From positions 1-64,000 of the forward strand of contig JAUNDT010000001.1 in assembly GCA_030525945.1 (NCBI GenBank): 64,000 nucleotides of DNA. Direction: 5' to 3'. The DNA comes from Coriobacteriaceae bacterium. Lineage in GTDB: Bacteria > Actinomycetota > Coriobacteriia > Coriobacteriales > Coriobacteriaceae. How positions within the stretch are numbered: the first letter of the stretch is position 1; every line of letters starts with the position of its first letter. The notes beneath the pieces are model-generated. The model was given only the letters and a program-made list of their open reading frames with translations. It did not search any database and was not told the DNA's origin. Of this stretch, positions 25,291-32,939 are shown piece after piece. A program made the position numbers and the translations under genes.

Positions 25291-25328
25291 GAAAGCCAGA
25301 CGCTCCGCCGCGTTCGGCTTTCTTTTTT
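25291..25328 (+). terminator. Terminator of the NADH oxidase transcript
   Basis: GAAAGCC (25291-25297) pairs with GGCTTTC (25316-25322), followed by TTTTTT. Confidence 0.8.
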
Positions 25329-25337
25329 AAATAATTA

Positions 25338-25366
25338 TAGAACATTAGTTCGTATTGTGCTACAAT
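25338..25366 (+). promoter_or_regulatory. SOS-type promoter with LexA box
   Basis: The palindrome GAAC-ATTA-GTTC (25340-25351) fits the Gram-positive LexA site. It overlaps the expected -35 region, 17 bp ahead of the -10 box TACAAT (25361-25366). This promoter would read through the structured leader into the RhuM-Fic gene. Confidence 0.6.
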
Positions 25367-25372
25367 CACTTC

Positions 25373-25505
25373 AAGGTATGAGGGCGAGTGAGAATCCATG
25401 CGGAGGCCCCCAATGGTACGCATGGGCGGGAAGTAGTGGATACCGTCGAGCGCAACGGCCGCTCGACACAAAGAGGCCACTCCGCTGACTCACCTCAGAC
25501 AGGCA
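25373..25505 (+). ncRNA. Candidate structured leader RNA
   Basis: The 217-nt leader is dense in nested complementarity. CCATGCG pairs with CGCATGG (about 25397-25426). AGTGG pairs with CCACT, enclosing the perfect 8-bp GTCGAGCG/CGCTCGAC stem with a 7-nt loop (about 25443-25465). GTGAG pairs with CTCAC as an outer helix (near 25390 and 25490). No known riboswitch class is recognised. It could be a regulatory leader or a separate small RNA. Confidence 0.45.
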
Positions 25506-25589
25506 CGCGCCCCTGTTCGCCGGCACCCGCAAAGATCGGCATCCAGCACAACAGAGGTCTTTAAAGCCGTAGGAACGGGGCGATGCCTT

Positions 25590-26531
25590 ATGGCAAATAC
25601 CAATGAGATCGTTTTGTTTACTTCTTCTGATGGGGAGATTTCCCTTCCGGTCACTATCGACGCAACCGAAGAGACCATTTGGCTCACACGCAACGACATG
25701 TCGATGCTTTTTGATCGAGACGTCAAGACAATTGGCAAGCATATCAATAACGCGCTGAGCGAGGAGCTCTCGGACTGTCGTGATGCAGTTGTCGCAAATT
25801 TTGCGACAACTGCATCGGATGGAAAATGCTATCGAGTGGACCATTACAATCTCGATGTCATCATCTCTGTCGGCTACCGCGTCAAATCACAGCGAGGCGT
25901 CGAGTTCCGCCGCTGGGCTACCGGCGTGCTTCGGCAGTTCATCTTACGTGGGCATGTCGAGAGTGAACAGCGACTTCGGCAGCTCGGCACGGTAGTGGAT
26001 GTCATTGAACGCATCCCTGGCGATGTAGGCTCGCGCGAGCTTCTCGATATCGTAGAGAGTTACACCAACGTTTTTGAGCTCCTCGATGCCTATGACCGCG
26101 AATCTATCAAGCGCCCGACGGGTACCAGCAGCACATTCGAGCTGGACTACGATGAATGCATGAGCTTAATCAGGCAGATGAGAGGACGCTTCCATAGCGA
26201 CTTGTTCGGCCGTGAGAAAGACGATTCATTCCGAAGCAGCATCGCCGTCATTTACCAATCCTTCGGCGGGCAAGATCTCTATCCCAGCGCCGAGGAGAAG
26301 GCCGCCAACCTGCTTTACCTCATCATCAAGAACCATTCGTTCTCCGATGGCAACAAGCGTATTGCCTGCAGCCTTTTCCTCTATTTCCTCGACCGGAATG
26401 GCATCCTGTTCCGTGGACTCGATAAGCGCATCGCCGATGACACCCTCGTTGCAGTCGCCCTCATGATTGCCGAATCACGACCGGAGGAGAAGGAATCGAT
26501 GATTGCCCTCGTGATGAACTTCCTCGCATAA
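25590..26531 (+). CDS. RhuM-Fic/Doc family protein
   Basis: A 313-aa two-domain protein. The N-terminal 130 residues are a RhuM/KilA-N-like domain (TIWLTRNDMSMLFDRD, YNLDVIISVGYRVKSQRGVEFRRWA). The C-terminal part is a Fic/Doc AMPylase or kinase domain with HSFSDGNKRIA beginning at His249, the Doc-type active-site loop. Related proteins are annotated as virulence RhuM/Fic/DOC proteins, with toxin-like modification of a host target suspected. No antitoxin gene is adjacent. The ribosome site is weak. A LexA box 240 bp upstream suggests damage induction. Confidence 0.85.
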   Translation: MANTNEIVLFTSSDGEISLPVTIDATEETIWLTRNDMSMLFDRDVKTIGKHINNALSEELSDCRDAVVANFATTASDGKCYRVDHYNLDVIISVGYRVKSQRGVEFRRWATGVLRQFILRGHVESEQRLRQLGTVVDVIERIPGDVGSRELLDIVESYTNVFELLDAYDRESIKRPTGTSSTFELDYDECMSLIRQMRGRFHSDLFGREKDDSFRSSIAVIYQSFGGQDLYPSAEEKAANLLYLIIKNHSFSDGNKRIACSLFLYFLDRNGILFRGLDKRIADDTLVAVALMIAESRPEEKESMIALVMNFLA

Positions 26532-26660
26532 CCAAAGACGCTGCAGCACGACACATGCTTCCAGGCAGTCCCTGTGGGCTTTGCGAAAGGCAAGCCCCTA
26601 AGCGGGAATCTTCTGCCCTGGAAACAGCCAGGCCGCTTATACACGTCTCTATAGCTGGCG

Positions 26661-26691
26661 ATTCTATTACCTGGAGTTCACTCCAAGGCAA
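26661..26691 (-). promoter_or_regulatory. MerR-type promoter pointing away from any gene
   Basis: On the minus strand TTGCCT (26686-26691) and TAGAAT (26661-26666) are 19 bp apart, and the spacer holds the dyad GGAGTGAACTCC. This is the overlong-spacer layout MerR activators act on. It points toward the 3' end of the RhuM-Fic gene, and no minus-strand gene follows. Confidence 0.6.
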
Positions 26692-26736
26692 GCGTCGATT
26701 TCCGGAATTTCAACCCGAAACACTTTGAGATTCCCC

Positions 26737-26767
26737 TTGCCTTAGAGCGAGCTTCAAGTACTAAGAT
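26737..26767 (+). promoter_or_regulatory. MerR-type promoter of the regulator gene
   Basis: TTGCCT (26737-26742) and TAAGAT (26762-26767) with a 19-bp spacer containing the imperfect dyad CTTAGAGCGAGCTTCAAG (26741-26758). Likely autoregulated. Confidence 0.65.
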
Positions 26768-26798
26768 TTCCACCAAAGGTCAGTGGAGAGGAGCTTTA

Positions 26799-27188
26799 AT
26801 GCGAATAGCGGAGGTTGCGAAGCAATTCGATATAAGCGCCGATACGTTGCGGTATTACGAACGCATTGGCCTGTTGCGTCCAGTTCAGCGCAACGCGAAC
26901 GGTGTGCGCGACTACAGCGAAGAGGACTGCGCCCGCATTGGGTTCGTCAAGTGCATGCGAGGCGCCAACGTCTCGATTGAAGCGCTCATCGAGTACATGC
27001 GGCTTTTTGACGAAGGCGATGCAACGCTTGAGGCTCGCAAGCAAATCCTCATTGAGCAGCGCGACGCCGCACGCGAGCGCCTCGCGCGCGTTCAAGCAGG
27101 GCTCGATCGCCTTGACTACAAGATCGCCCACTACGACGAATTAATCTCCCTGCAAAAGGCGGCGATCACAGAAGGGCGTGCGTCATAG
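26799..27188 (+). CDS. MerR-family transcriptional activator
   Basis: A 129-aa regulator. Residues 1-70 form the winged helix (MRIAEVAKQFDISADTLRYY, then ERIGLLRP), followed by a dimerising coiled coil (about 75-120). There is no conserved Cys pair for mercury or similar metals, which fits the AdhR/NmlR/BltR-like branch that responds to aldehydes or other electrophiles. Start 26799 follows GAGAGGAG. The flavoprotein gene 120 bp downstream is a likely target. Confidence 0.9.
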   Translation: MRIAEVAKQFDISADTLRYYERIGLLRPVQRNANGVRDYSEEDCARIGFVKCMRGANVSIEALIEYMRLFDEGDATLEARKQILIEQRDAARERLARVQAGLDRLDYKIAHYDELISLQKAAITEGRAS

Positions 27189-27309
27189 CCAAAGCTCTGT
27201 AAGACTCGCTCAGCGAGACCAACTGGCTCATGAGGTGGGCTTTGCATATACATCCGGGCACGCTCTCGCATATTCACATGAAGCGTGTCCCAAAGAGGAA
27301 GGACTCGAC

Positions 27310-27948
27310 ATGAAAGTTATGCTCGTCAACGGCAGCCCTCATAAGCACGGCTGCACTAACCGAGCGCTGGAAGAGATCGCGCGCACGCTTGCCGAAGAGG
27401 GGGTGGACTCCGAGATCTTTTGGATCGGCGCCAAGCCCATCGGTGGCTGCACGGCATGCATGGGCTGCACCAAGCTCGGCCGCTGCGCGTTCGATGACAA
27501 AGTCAACGAATTCCGTGCGCTTGCACAGGAGGCGGACGGCTTTGTTTTTGGCGGTCCCGTGCACTACGCCCATGCCAATTCTTCTTTGCTCGGGTTTATG
27601 GACCGCCTCTTTTACTCCGACTTCCGGACGGGCAAACCCAGTTCATTTGCCTTTAAACCCGCCGCCGCCATTGTGAGCGCGCGTCGCGCAGGAACGACCG
27701 CGGCCTTTGAGGACATCAACAAGTTCTTCACCATCACTCAAATGCCCGTCGTGAGCTCGCGGTACTGGAACATGGTGCACGGCACTTCCGCCGAGGATGT
27801 CGAGCAGGACAAAGAGGGGCTCGCCACCATGCGCATGCTCGCACGCAACATGGCCTGGATGCTGCGGAGCATCGAGGCGGGCCGCGCTGCCGGTATCGAA
27901 CCACCGGCAACGGACCCGAACATGGAGTTCACGAATTTCATTCGATAG
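27310..27948 (+). CDS. NAD(P)H-dependent FMN reductase / iron-sulfur flavoprotein-like
   Basis: A 212-aa flavodoxin-fold reductase. LVNGSPHKHGCTNRAL at 5-20 is the FMN phosphate loop; GGCTACMGCTKLGRCAF near 50 is the Cys-rich segment seen in the iron-sulfur-flavoprotein group; GGPVHYAHANSSLLGFMDR follows. It would reduce quinones, azo or nitro compounds, or act in electron transfer. Start 27310 follows AGAGGAAGG. Its place behind a MerR gene suggests induction by a reactive electrophile. Confidence 0.88.
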   Translation: MKVMLVNGSPHKHGCTNRALEEIARTLAEEGVDSEIFWIGAKPIGGCTACMGCTKLGRCAFDDKVNEFRALAQEADGFVFGGPVHYAHANSSLLGFMDRLFYSDFRTGKPSSFAFKPAAAIVSARRAGTTAAFEDINKFFTITQMPVVSSRYWNMVHGTSAEDVEQDKEGLATMRMLARNMAWMLRSIEAGRAAGIEPPATDPNMEFTNFIR

Positions 27949-28256
27949 AAAGGAAGTGCGCCGCACCTATCTGGGTGGACGCCATCCCTCAACTCCTCGA
28001 CGGCGCCTTCAACTGAACAGACGCCGCCTCCCGCCAAACAGACGCGCCTCCAACCGGATAGGCATTGCCTCTCGCCAGACTGGTTCCGCTCTTGATCAAC
28101 ACAGCACCCTGAGGCGAGTGGGCGCATGAACGACGTGCCGACCCACACTGCGCCCCGCGCTCATGAAAGTGCAGGCGGTTGCGTCAACCCTGGTCGCGAG
28201 TAGACCTACAAGCACGCGGTCGCAGCGCCCTGCACGTGAGCGATTACGGCCGCCCT
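27949..28256. other. Intergenic region without a gene
   Basis: A ribosome-like AGAAAGGAAG precedes a GTG frame rich in Arg and Pro, which I do not believe. AACAGACGC is repeated at about 28016 and 28035. Nothing else recognisable is seen between these convergent genes; no clear terminator stem with a T-run is present. Confidence 0.4.
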
Positions 28257-29021
28257 CTATCCCCGTGCTGCCTTCACGAAGGCACGCCAGAGCTTGAAAT
28301 CCGTCTCGAGCGTACGCCACGTGTACTCGGGATGCCACTGGACGCCCAAGCAGAACCGCTCGCCCTCAACCTCGATCGCCTCGGGCACCCCGTCGGTCGC
28401 GACGGCAGTAAGGCGCACGCCCTCCCCAAGCTTTTCCACGCAGCAGTGGTGGCTCGAATTGACCTGAACCTCATCCGGCCACTCGAGAATGCGAGCGAGC
28501 AAAGAACCGTCCTCGACCGCGACCGGATGCGCGGGATCGTGCAGAATGGGCAGATGCCTCCAATGCACCTTGCCCGGAGGAACGGGCAGACTCGGCACGT
28601 CCATGCACAGGGTTCCACCCAATGCCACGTTCAGAATCTGCATTCCACGGCACGTAGCGAACAGCGGCTTATGCGCCGAGAGCGCCGCGCGGATGAGCTT
28701 GAGCTCGAAGGCATCGCGCTCTGGGCACAAAAGACGCTCGTCATAGGGCTCATGAACGCCCCAAAGCGCCGGGTCAACGTCCTGGCCACCGGGAATAGCC
28801 ACGCCATCCGCCATCTGCACGTAATGCTCGATCACCGCATCGTCCTCGGTTAGCGCCATCATGAGCGGCAGACCACCCGCGGCGAGCACGGCATCGAGGA
28901 ACACCGTGGCGCTCGACTCCTCTGGAGCCAGACGTTCGGGCATGGTCAGACAGGGCGGACTCTGCGTGAGGCGCGGAGCGATCAGGATCAACGGACGGTC
29001 GAAAGCTTGAGCCTCTGCCAT
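28257..29021 (-). CDS. Class I glutamine-amidotransferase-like peptidase C26
   Basis: A 254-aa gamma-glutamyl hydrolase-type protein (PuuD/gamma-glutamyl-GABA hydrolase group). The nucleophile Cys sits in FATCRGMQILN near residue 120, and the His-Glu pair in LGVQWHPEYTW near 228. GVAIPGGQDVDP near 75 is the oxyanion-loop side. It would cleave gamma-glutamyl amides, releasing glutamate. It follows the amino-acid ABC ATPase gene by 2 bp, so uptake and cleavage of a gamma-glutamyl compound is plausible. Confidence 0.85.
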   Translation of the reverse strand: MAEAQAFDRPLILIAPRLTQSPPCLTMPERLAPEESSATVFLDAVLAAGGLPLMMALTEDDAVIEHYVQMADGVAIPGGQDVDPALWGVHEPYDERLLCPERDAFELKLIRAALSAHKPLFATCRGMQILNVALGGTLCMDVPSLPVPPGKVHWRHLPILHDPAHPVAVEDGSLLARILEWPDEVQVNSSHHCCVEKLGEGVRLTAVATDGVPEAIEVEGERFCLGVQWHPEYTWRTLETDFKLWRAFVKAARG

Positions 29022-29023
29022 GG

Positions 29024-29770
29024 CTAATGCCCCTTGATCGAGTTGAGAAAATCACGGGCGCGCTCCGACGTGGGATGATCGAAGAACTCGTCCGGAGCGC
29101 CCTCCTCCACGATGGCGCCGTCGGCCATGAACACCACGCGGTCTGCCACGCGTCGCGCAAAGTTCATCTCGTGCGTGACCACAATCATGGTCATGCCCTG
29201 ACGCGCAAGGTCAACCATGACGTCGAGCACCTCGTTGATCATTTCGGGGTCGAGCGCGGAGGTGGGCTCATCGAAGAGCATCGCCTTGGGATGCATGGCG
29301 AGCGAGCGAGCGATGGCCACACGCTGCTGCTGGCCACCCGAGAGCTGCGCAGGCACCTTGTGGGCCTGCGATGCCACACCCACGCGCTCGAGCAGCTCCA
29401 TGGCACGCGCCTCCGCCTCGGCCTTGGGCAGACCGAGCACCTCGGTGGGGCCGAGCGTCACGTTCTGCAAGATGCTCATGTGGGCGAACAGGTTAAAGCT
29501 CTGGAACACCATGCCCAGCTCGGCGCGCATGGCAGCGAGCTCGCGACCCTCCTGCGGCAACGGCTTACCCTCGATGAGGATCTCGCCGGAGTCGATGGTC
29601 TCCAGTCGATTGATGGCGCGGCACAGGGTCGACTTACCAGAACCCGAAGGACCAATCACCACCACGACCTCGCCGCGACGCACCGAGAGGTTCACGTCCT
29701 TGAGGACATGTAGGTCGCCGTAATGCTTATCCACGTGACGCAATTCGATGATGGGCTGCGTATCTGTCAT
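29024..29770 (-). CDS. Polar amino acid ABC transporter ATP-binding protein
   Basis: A 248-aa GlnQ/HisP-type ATPase: Walker [10 protein letters not shown] (about 37-45), Q-loop in [10 protein letters not shown], signature LSGGQQQR, Walker [15 protein letters not shown] and VTHEM. It energises the two permeases encoded upstream on the same strand. The gap to the C26 peptidase gene is 2 bp. Confidence 0.95.
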   Translation of the reverse strand: MTDTQPIIELRHVDKHYGDLHVLKDVNLSVRRGEVVVVIGPSGSGKSTLCRAINRLETIDSGEILIEGKPLPQEGRELAAMRAELGMVFQSFNLFAHMSILQNVTLGPTEVLGLPKAEAEARAMELLERVGVASQAHKVPAQLSGGQQQRVAIARSLAMHPKAMLFDEPTSALDPEMINEVLDVMVDLARQGMTMIVVTHEMNFARRVADRVVFMADGAIVEEGAPDEFFDHPTSERARDFLNSIKGH

Positions 29771-29821
29771 GGCAAATCCAATCTTTGGAAGAATCTCAGG
29801 GCCGTCGCCCGCGGAGCGCGC

Positions 29822-30694
29822 CTACGCGGGGTTGATGTTGTACTTGCTCACCACTCGGGTGCCGCTACGGCGAGCCACATACACGGACAGCTGGTTGATG
29901 GCGTAATTCAGCAGAATGTAAATCAGCGCCACCACCAAATAGGTGCTCACCAGCGCGTCATAGTTGGTAATGAGCACGCGCGCGTTCTGCAGCATATCCG
30001 GGTAGCTCACCACATACGCAACCGTGGTGTCCTTGACCACCACGACGAGCTGCGAAATAAGCGAGGGGATCACGTAGCGAATGGCCTGCGGCAGCACGAT
30101 CTTGAGCTTGACGCGGAAGGGGCGCATGCCGAGAGCGAGCGCCGCCTCGGCTTGGCCGCGCGGCACAGCGTTCACGCCCGCGCGGAGCACTTCGGCGAGC
30201 ACGCCCGAGGCCGCAAGCGCCACGGGCAACGTGATCATCCAAAACGAGGACATCCGAATGCCGTACTGCGGAACCACCAAAAAGAAGAAGTAAATGAGCA
30301 GCAGGCTCGGCACACCACGGAAAAAGTCAGTCACCACGCGGCAAAGCGCCGAAAGCCAACGCACCCCACTCGTGCGCCCCAGCATAAGCGCGAGCCCCAG
30401 CACCAGCGCAATCGCGCCCGCAGTGAGGGCTACCGCAAGCGTGCCGCGCAGGCCCGCAAACAGATAGGCCCAGGTGCTACCCCAAGTGAAGAACTCCCAG
30501 TACCGGGGGTCGAGCTGGCCCGTCGCCCAAAACTGATAGACCACAAACCCCAACAGCAAGGCCACCAGCACCGCCGAGATGGCCGTGCCGATGCGGATCT
30601 TCGCGCGGGTTTTGGGGCCGGGCTCCTCGTAGAGGGCGTCGCGAATGCTGAGCGGACCGTTGGCCCGAGTAGCTGCTTTGGCCTGCATGCTCAT
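29822..30694 (-). CDS. Polar amino acid ABC transporter permease
   Basis: A 290-aa HisMQ-type permease with an N-terminal cytoplasmic extension, about five membrane helices and the EAA loop region (EVLRAGVNAVPRGQAEAALALG near 200). Its start overlaps the stop of the preceding permease (ATGA). The two permeases presumably form a heterodimer. Confidence 0.93.
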   Translation of the reverse strand: MSMQAKAATRANGPLSIRDALYEEPGPKTRAKIRIGTAISAVLVALLLGFVVYQFWATGQLDPRYWEFFTWGSTWAYLFAGLRGTLAVALTAGAIALVLGLALMLGRTSGVRWLSALCRVVTDFFRGVPSLLLIYFFFLVVPQYGIRMSSFWMITLPVALAASGVLAEVLRAGVNAVPRGQAEAALALGMRPFRVKLKIVLPQAIRYVIPSLISQLVVVVKDTTVAYVVSYPDMLQNARVLITNYDALVSTYLVVALIYILLNYAINQLSVYVARRSGTRVVSKYNINPA

Positions 30695-31350
30695 CGCGCG
30701 ATCCTCACTTTCCGGTCAATGCGGTTGCCCGCAAACGCAATGGCCACCGCCGTGAGCGCGTATCCCGCGGCAGAAACCGCGAACGCCAGGATTCCGCCGG
30801 TAGCGCGCGTGTTAATGTAGGACACCACACCCGTGAGCTCCGCCGGATCGAGCGGCACCTGCGAGCCGAGCGAGGTGGTAAGCATGACCGCAATGAGCAG
30901 GTTGGTCATGGGCAGCACCGTGGTTCGCAGTGCCTGCGGAATCACGATGCGGCGCAGCATTTGCCCAAAGGAAAGGCCCAGCGACCGCGCCGCCTCGATC
31001 TGTCCCAAGCCAATGGTGTTAATGCCGCTCATAAAGTTCTCAGAGCCAAACGCCGAAGCCACCAGCACCACCGTAAGAATCACGCAGGTACGATATGGCA
31101 ACACCAGGTTCAAGTTGGGCAGCGCGTACACAATGATGATCAGCAGCGACACGCCCGGAATGTTGCGAAATACCTGCACATAGCCATCGCCCAACCAGCG
31201 CAGCGGCTTGAACGGGCACACGCGCAGCACCGTGATGCACACGGCGAGCACCATCACCAGCGCAAAACACAGGGCGGTCATGCCCCATGTCGAAAGCAAG
31301 GCATCCAGGTAGTTTTGCCCGTATGTGGAGAGCAGCTCAGACAGACTCAC
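30691..31350 (-). CDS. Polar amino acid ABC transporter permease
   Basis: A 219-aa HisMQ-type permease with the motif SGINTIGLGQIEAARSLGLS. The GTG at 31350 is chosen because GGAGGAGAGG precedes it and the protein then starts at the usual place; the longer reading frame from 31458 begins inside a terminator-like hairpin. It overlaps the next permease gene by 4 bp. Confidence 0.9.
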   Translation of the reverse strand: MSLSELLSTYGQNYLDALLSTWGMTALCFALVMVLAVCITVLRVCPFKPLRWLGDGYVQVFRNIPGVSLLIIIVYALPNLNLVLPYRTCVILTVVLVASAFGSENFMSGINTIGLGQIEAARSLGLSFGQMLRRIVIPQALRTTVLPMTNLLIAVMLTTSLGSQVPLDPAELTGVVSYINTRATGGILAFAVSAAGYALTAVAIAFAGNRIDRKVRIAR

Positions 31351-31384
31351 AGGCCTCTCCTCCCCCAGTTCAATCGTTACCTGC

Positions 31385-31450
31385 AAAAATAATAGCGGAG
31401 GCGCCCGCCTGCCCGCACGACACGCGCCGAGCAAACGCGAGCGCCCCCGC
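31385..31450 (-). terminator. Intercistronic hairpin between binding-protein and permease genes
   Basis: GCGGAGGCGC (31395-31404) pairs with GCGCCCCCGC (31441-31450) with one mismatch; the minus strand continues TATTATTTTT. It probably acts as a partial terminator giving more binding protein than permease. Confidence 0.55.
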
Positions 31451-31506
31451 CTTATCAACTGCTATACGCCGCCACACCTGACCTTGCGCAAGCAGGCGCA
31501 ACGAGC

Positions 31507-32496
31507 TTACAGTTTGCCAATCGCGGGCGGCTGCGGCACCTCATCAATCTCCGCACGGTCACCAATGCAGAGCTTCCACAGCTCCTCCCAGGTGCCATCC
31601 TCCTCGATTTTCGCAAGGAAGTCGTTCACGAACGCCACGCCGTCGGAATCGAGCGGCAGGCCGATGCCGTAGAGATCCTCTGGGCCAAAAGGCTCACCGG
31701 CCATCTTGTACTTGCCGGGCTGCTTCATCATGTCGGAGAACAGCATGTTGCGGTCAATCACGTATGCGTCAACGCGCTTTTGAGCGAGGGCGGAGCGGGC
31801 CTCCTCGTCCGTCTTGAACTCCTGGAGCTTGGCGTCGGGGCAGAGCTCCTCCATAATGCTCGGGCCCGTAGAGCCAGACTGAGCGGCAACGTTCTTGCCG
31901 GCAAGGTCATCGATACCCTCGATGCTGTCGTTATCCGCAAGAACGAGAATCGACTGCTGCGTGCTGTAATACGGGCCGGCAAAGGAGATGAGCTTCTTGC
32001 GGTCCTCAGTGATGGAATAGGTGGCGAACACGGCGTCTACCTGGTCATTCTGCAGGACGGACTCGCGCGTGTCGGACGTCACCTGCGTGGACTCGAACTT
32101 GGATTCATCGCCCAAGATGTAGCGCACGAGCAGCTGGGACAGACCCGCATCGAAGCCGCGAAGCTTGCCGTCCTTCTCGTTGAGCAGGCTAAACAACATC
32201 GAAGTCTGCACGACGCCCAAGCGCATGGTCCCCGCGTCTCGAATCTTGGATGCCCACTTGCAGGCGGAAATAGTTGCGTCATCGGCAACGGCGCCGGCGG
32301 CAATGAGCTTGTCATACGCCTTTGCATCGAGCGCCACGGGCTCCTGATCCTTGGCAGCGGAATCCGAGCCGGAGCCAGCCGGAACGGGGGCGGGTTCAGA
32401 ACCGCAGGCAGTCAGGCCAAGGGCGGCAACGCCGGCAGCAGCGGCGCCGAGCACCTGACGGCGGTTGAACATGAACGAACGAGTGGTGTTGCTCAT
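31507..32496 (-). CDS. Amino acid ABC transporter substrate-binding lipoprotein
   Basis: A 329-aa family 3 solute-binding protein. The N-terminus has a twin-arginine-like NRRQVLG (residues 11-17), a hydrophobic stretch and a lipobox LTAC with Cys31, so it is membrane-tethered. Ligand-domain landmarks include LRGFDAGLSQLL and FATYSITEDRKKLISFAGPYY. It feeds the permease/ATPase genes downstream. Upstream, the minus strand has an imperfect TACTGTAGTA dyad that could be an operator. Confidence 0.93.
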   Translation of the reverse strand: MSNTTRSFMFNRRQVLGAAAAGVAALGLTACGSEPAPVPAGSGSDSAAKDQEPVALDAKAYDKLIAAGAVADDATISACKWASKIRDAGTMRLGVVQTSMLFSLLNEKDGKLRGFDAGLSQLLVRYILGDESKFESTQVTSDTRESVLQNDQVDAVFATYSITEDRKKLISFAGPYYSTQQSILVLADNDSIEGIDDLAGKNVAAQSGSTGPSIMEELCPDAKLQEFKTDEEARSALAQKRVDAYVIDRNMLFSDMMKQPGKYKMAGEPFGPEDLYGIGLPLDSDGVAFVNDFLAKIEEDGTWEELWKLCIGDRAEIDEVPQPPAIGKL

Positions 32497-32615
32497 GGGT
32501 ATCCTCTCATCTAAGAAATATCGCTTTAGTTTACTACAGTATTCCTACAAAGAGCGTAGCGTTTAGAACAGATACGTTATGCCCAAATAGACGCGCCCTT
32601 ATACCTTGTGCACAC

Positions 32616-32675
32616 CCTTCTTGAGCGTGTCCTTCTTGAGCACATCCTTCTTGGACGCGCCCTTCACATATTTTG
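32616..32675. repeat. 15-bp tandem repeat
   Basis: Copies of CCTTCTTGAGCRYRT-like units start at 32616, 32631, 32646 and 32661, an exact 15-bp period, with the last copy diverged (CCTTCACAT). It lies between the binding-protein promoter region and the element at 32779. Confidence 0.6.
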
Positions 32676-32778
32676 GATGCATCCTTCACGTTCGGAAGTC
32701 GTCATAGCGCACCAGGGGGGCTGCTCTGAAGCATGCAAATGCTCGCGCCGCAGGCTAGTGCGGAAAAACCGGCTCAAA

Positions 32779-32930
32779 GATGCAGAAAAGCGCCTTATTA
32801 TGGTCCATTTTTCTTTCGGCAAGAAATCGGGGCCAAACGGCCCCGATATTACCTGCGGTTTTACCCTCACCACATCGCTAAAAAAGCGCCTTGCAGAACA
32901 AGCGAACATAATAAGGCGCTTTTCTGCATC
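32779..32930. repeat. 152-bp element with 24-bp perfect terminal inverted repeats
   Basis: Arms at 32779-32802 and 32907-32930 are exact reverse complements, beginning GATGCAGAAAAGCGCC. Inside lie a 9-bp hairpin (ATCGGGGCC with its complement around AAAC) and a partial copy of the arm (AAAAAGCGCCTTGCAG). There is no reading frame of its own. It begins 10 bp after the dxs stop and may also act as its terminator. Confidence 0.7.
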
Positions 32931-32939
32931 CGGAAGGGT

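Noticed and set aside
27958-28129. GTG-started Arg/Pro-rich frame after the flavoprotein gene
   Set aside because: Despite an AAGGAAG-like site, the composition is biased and unlike a folded protein, and it contains short DNA repeats.
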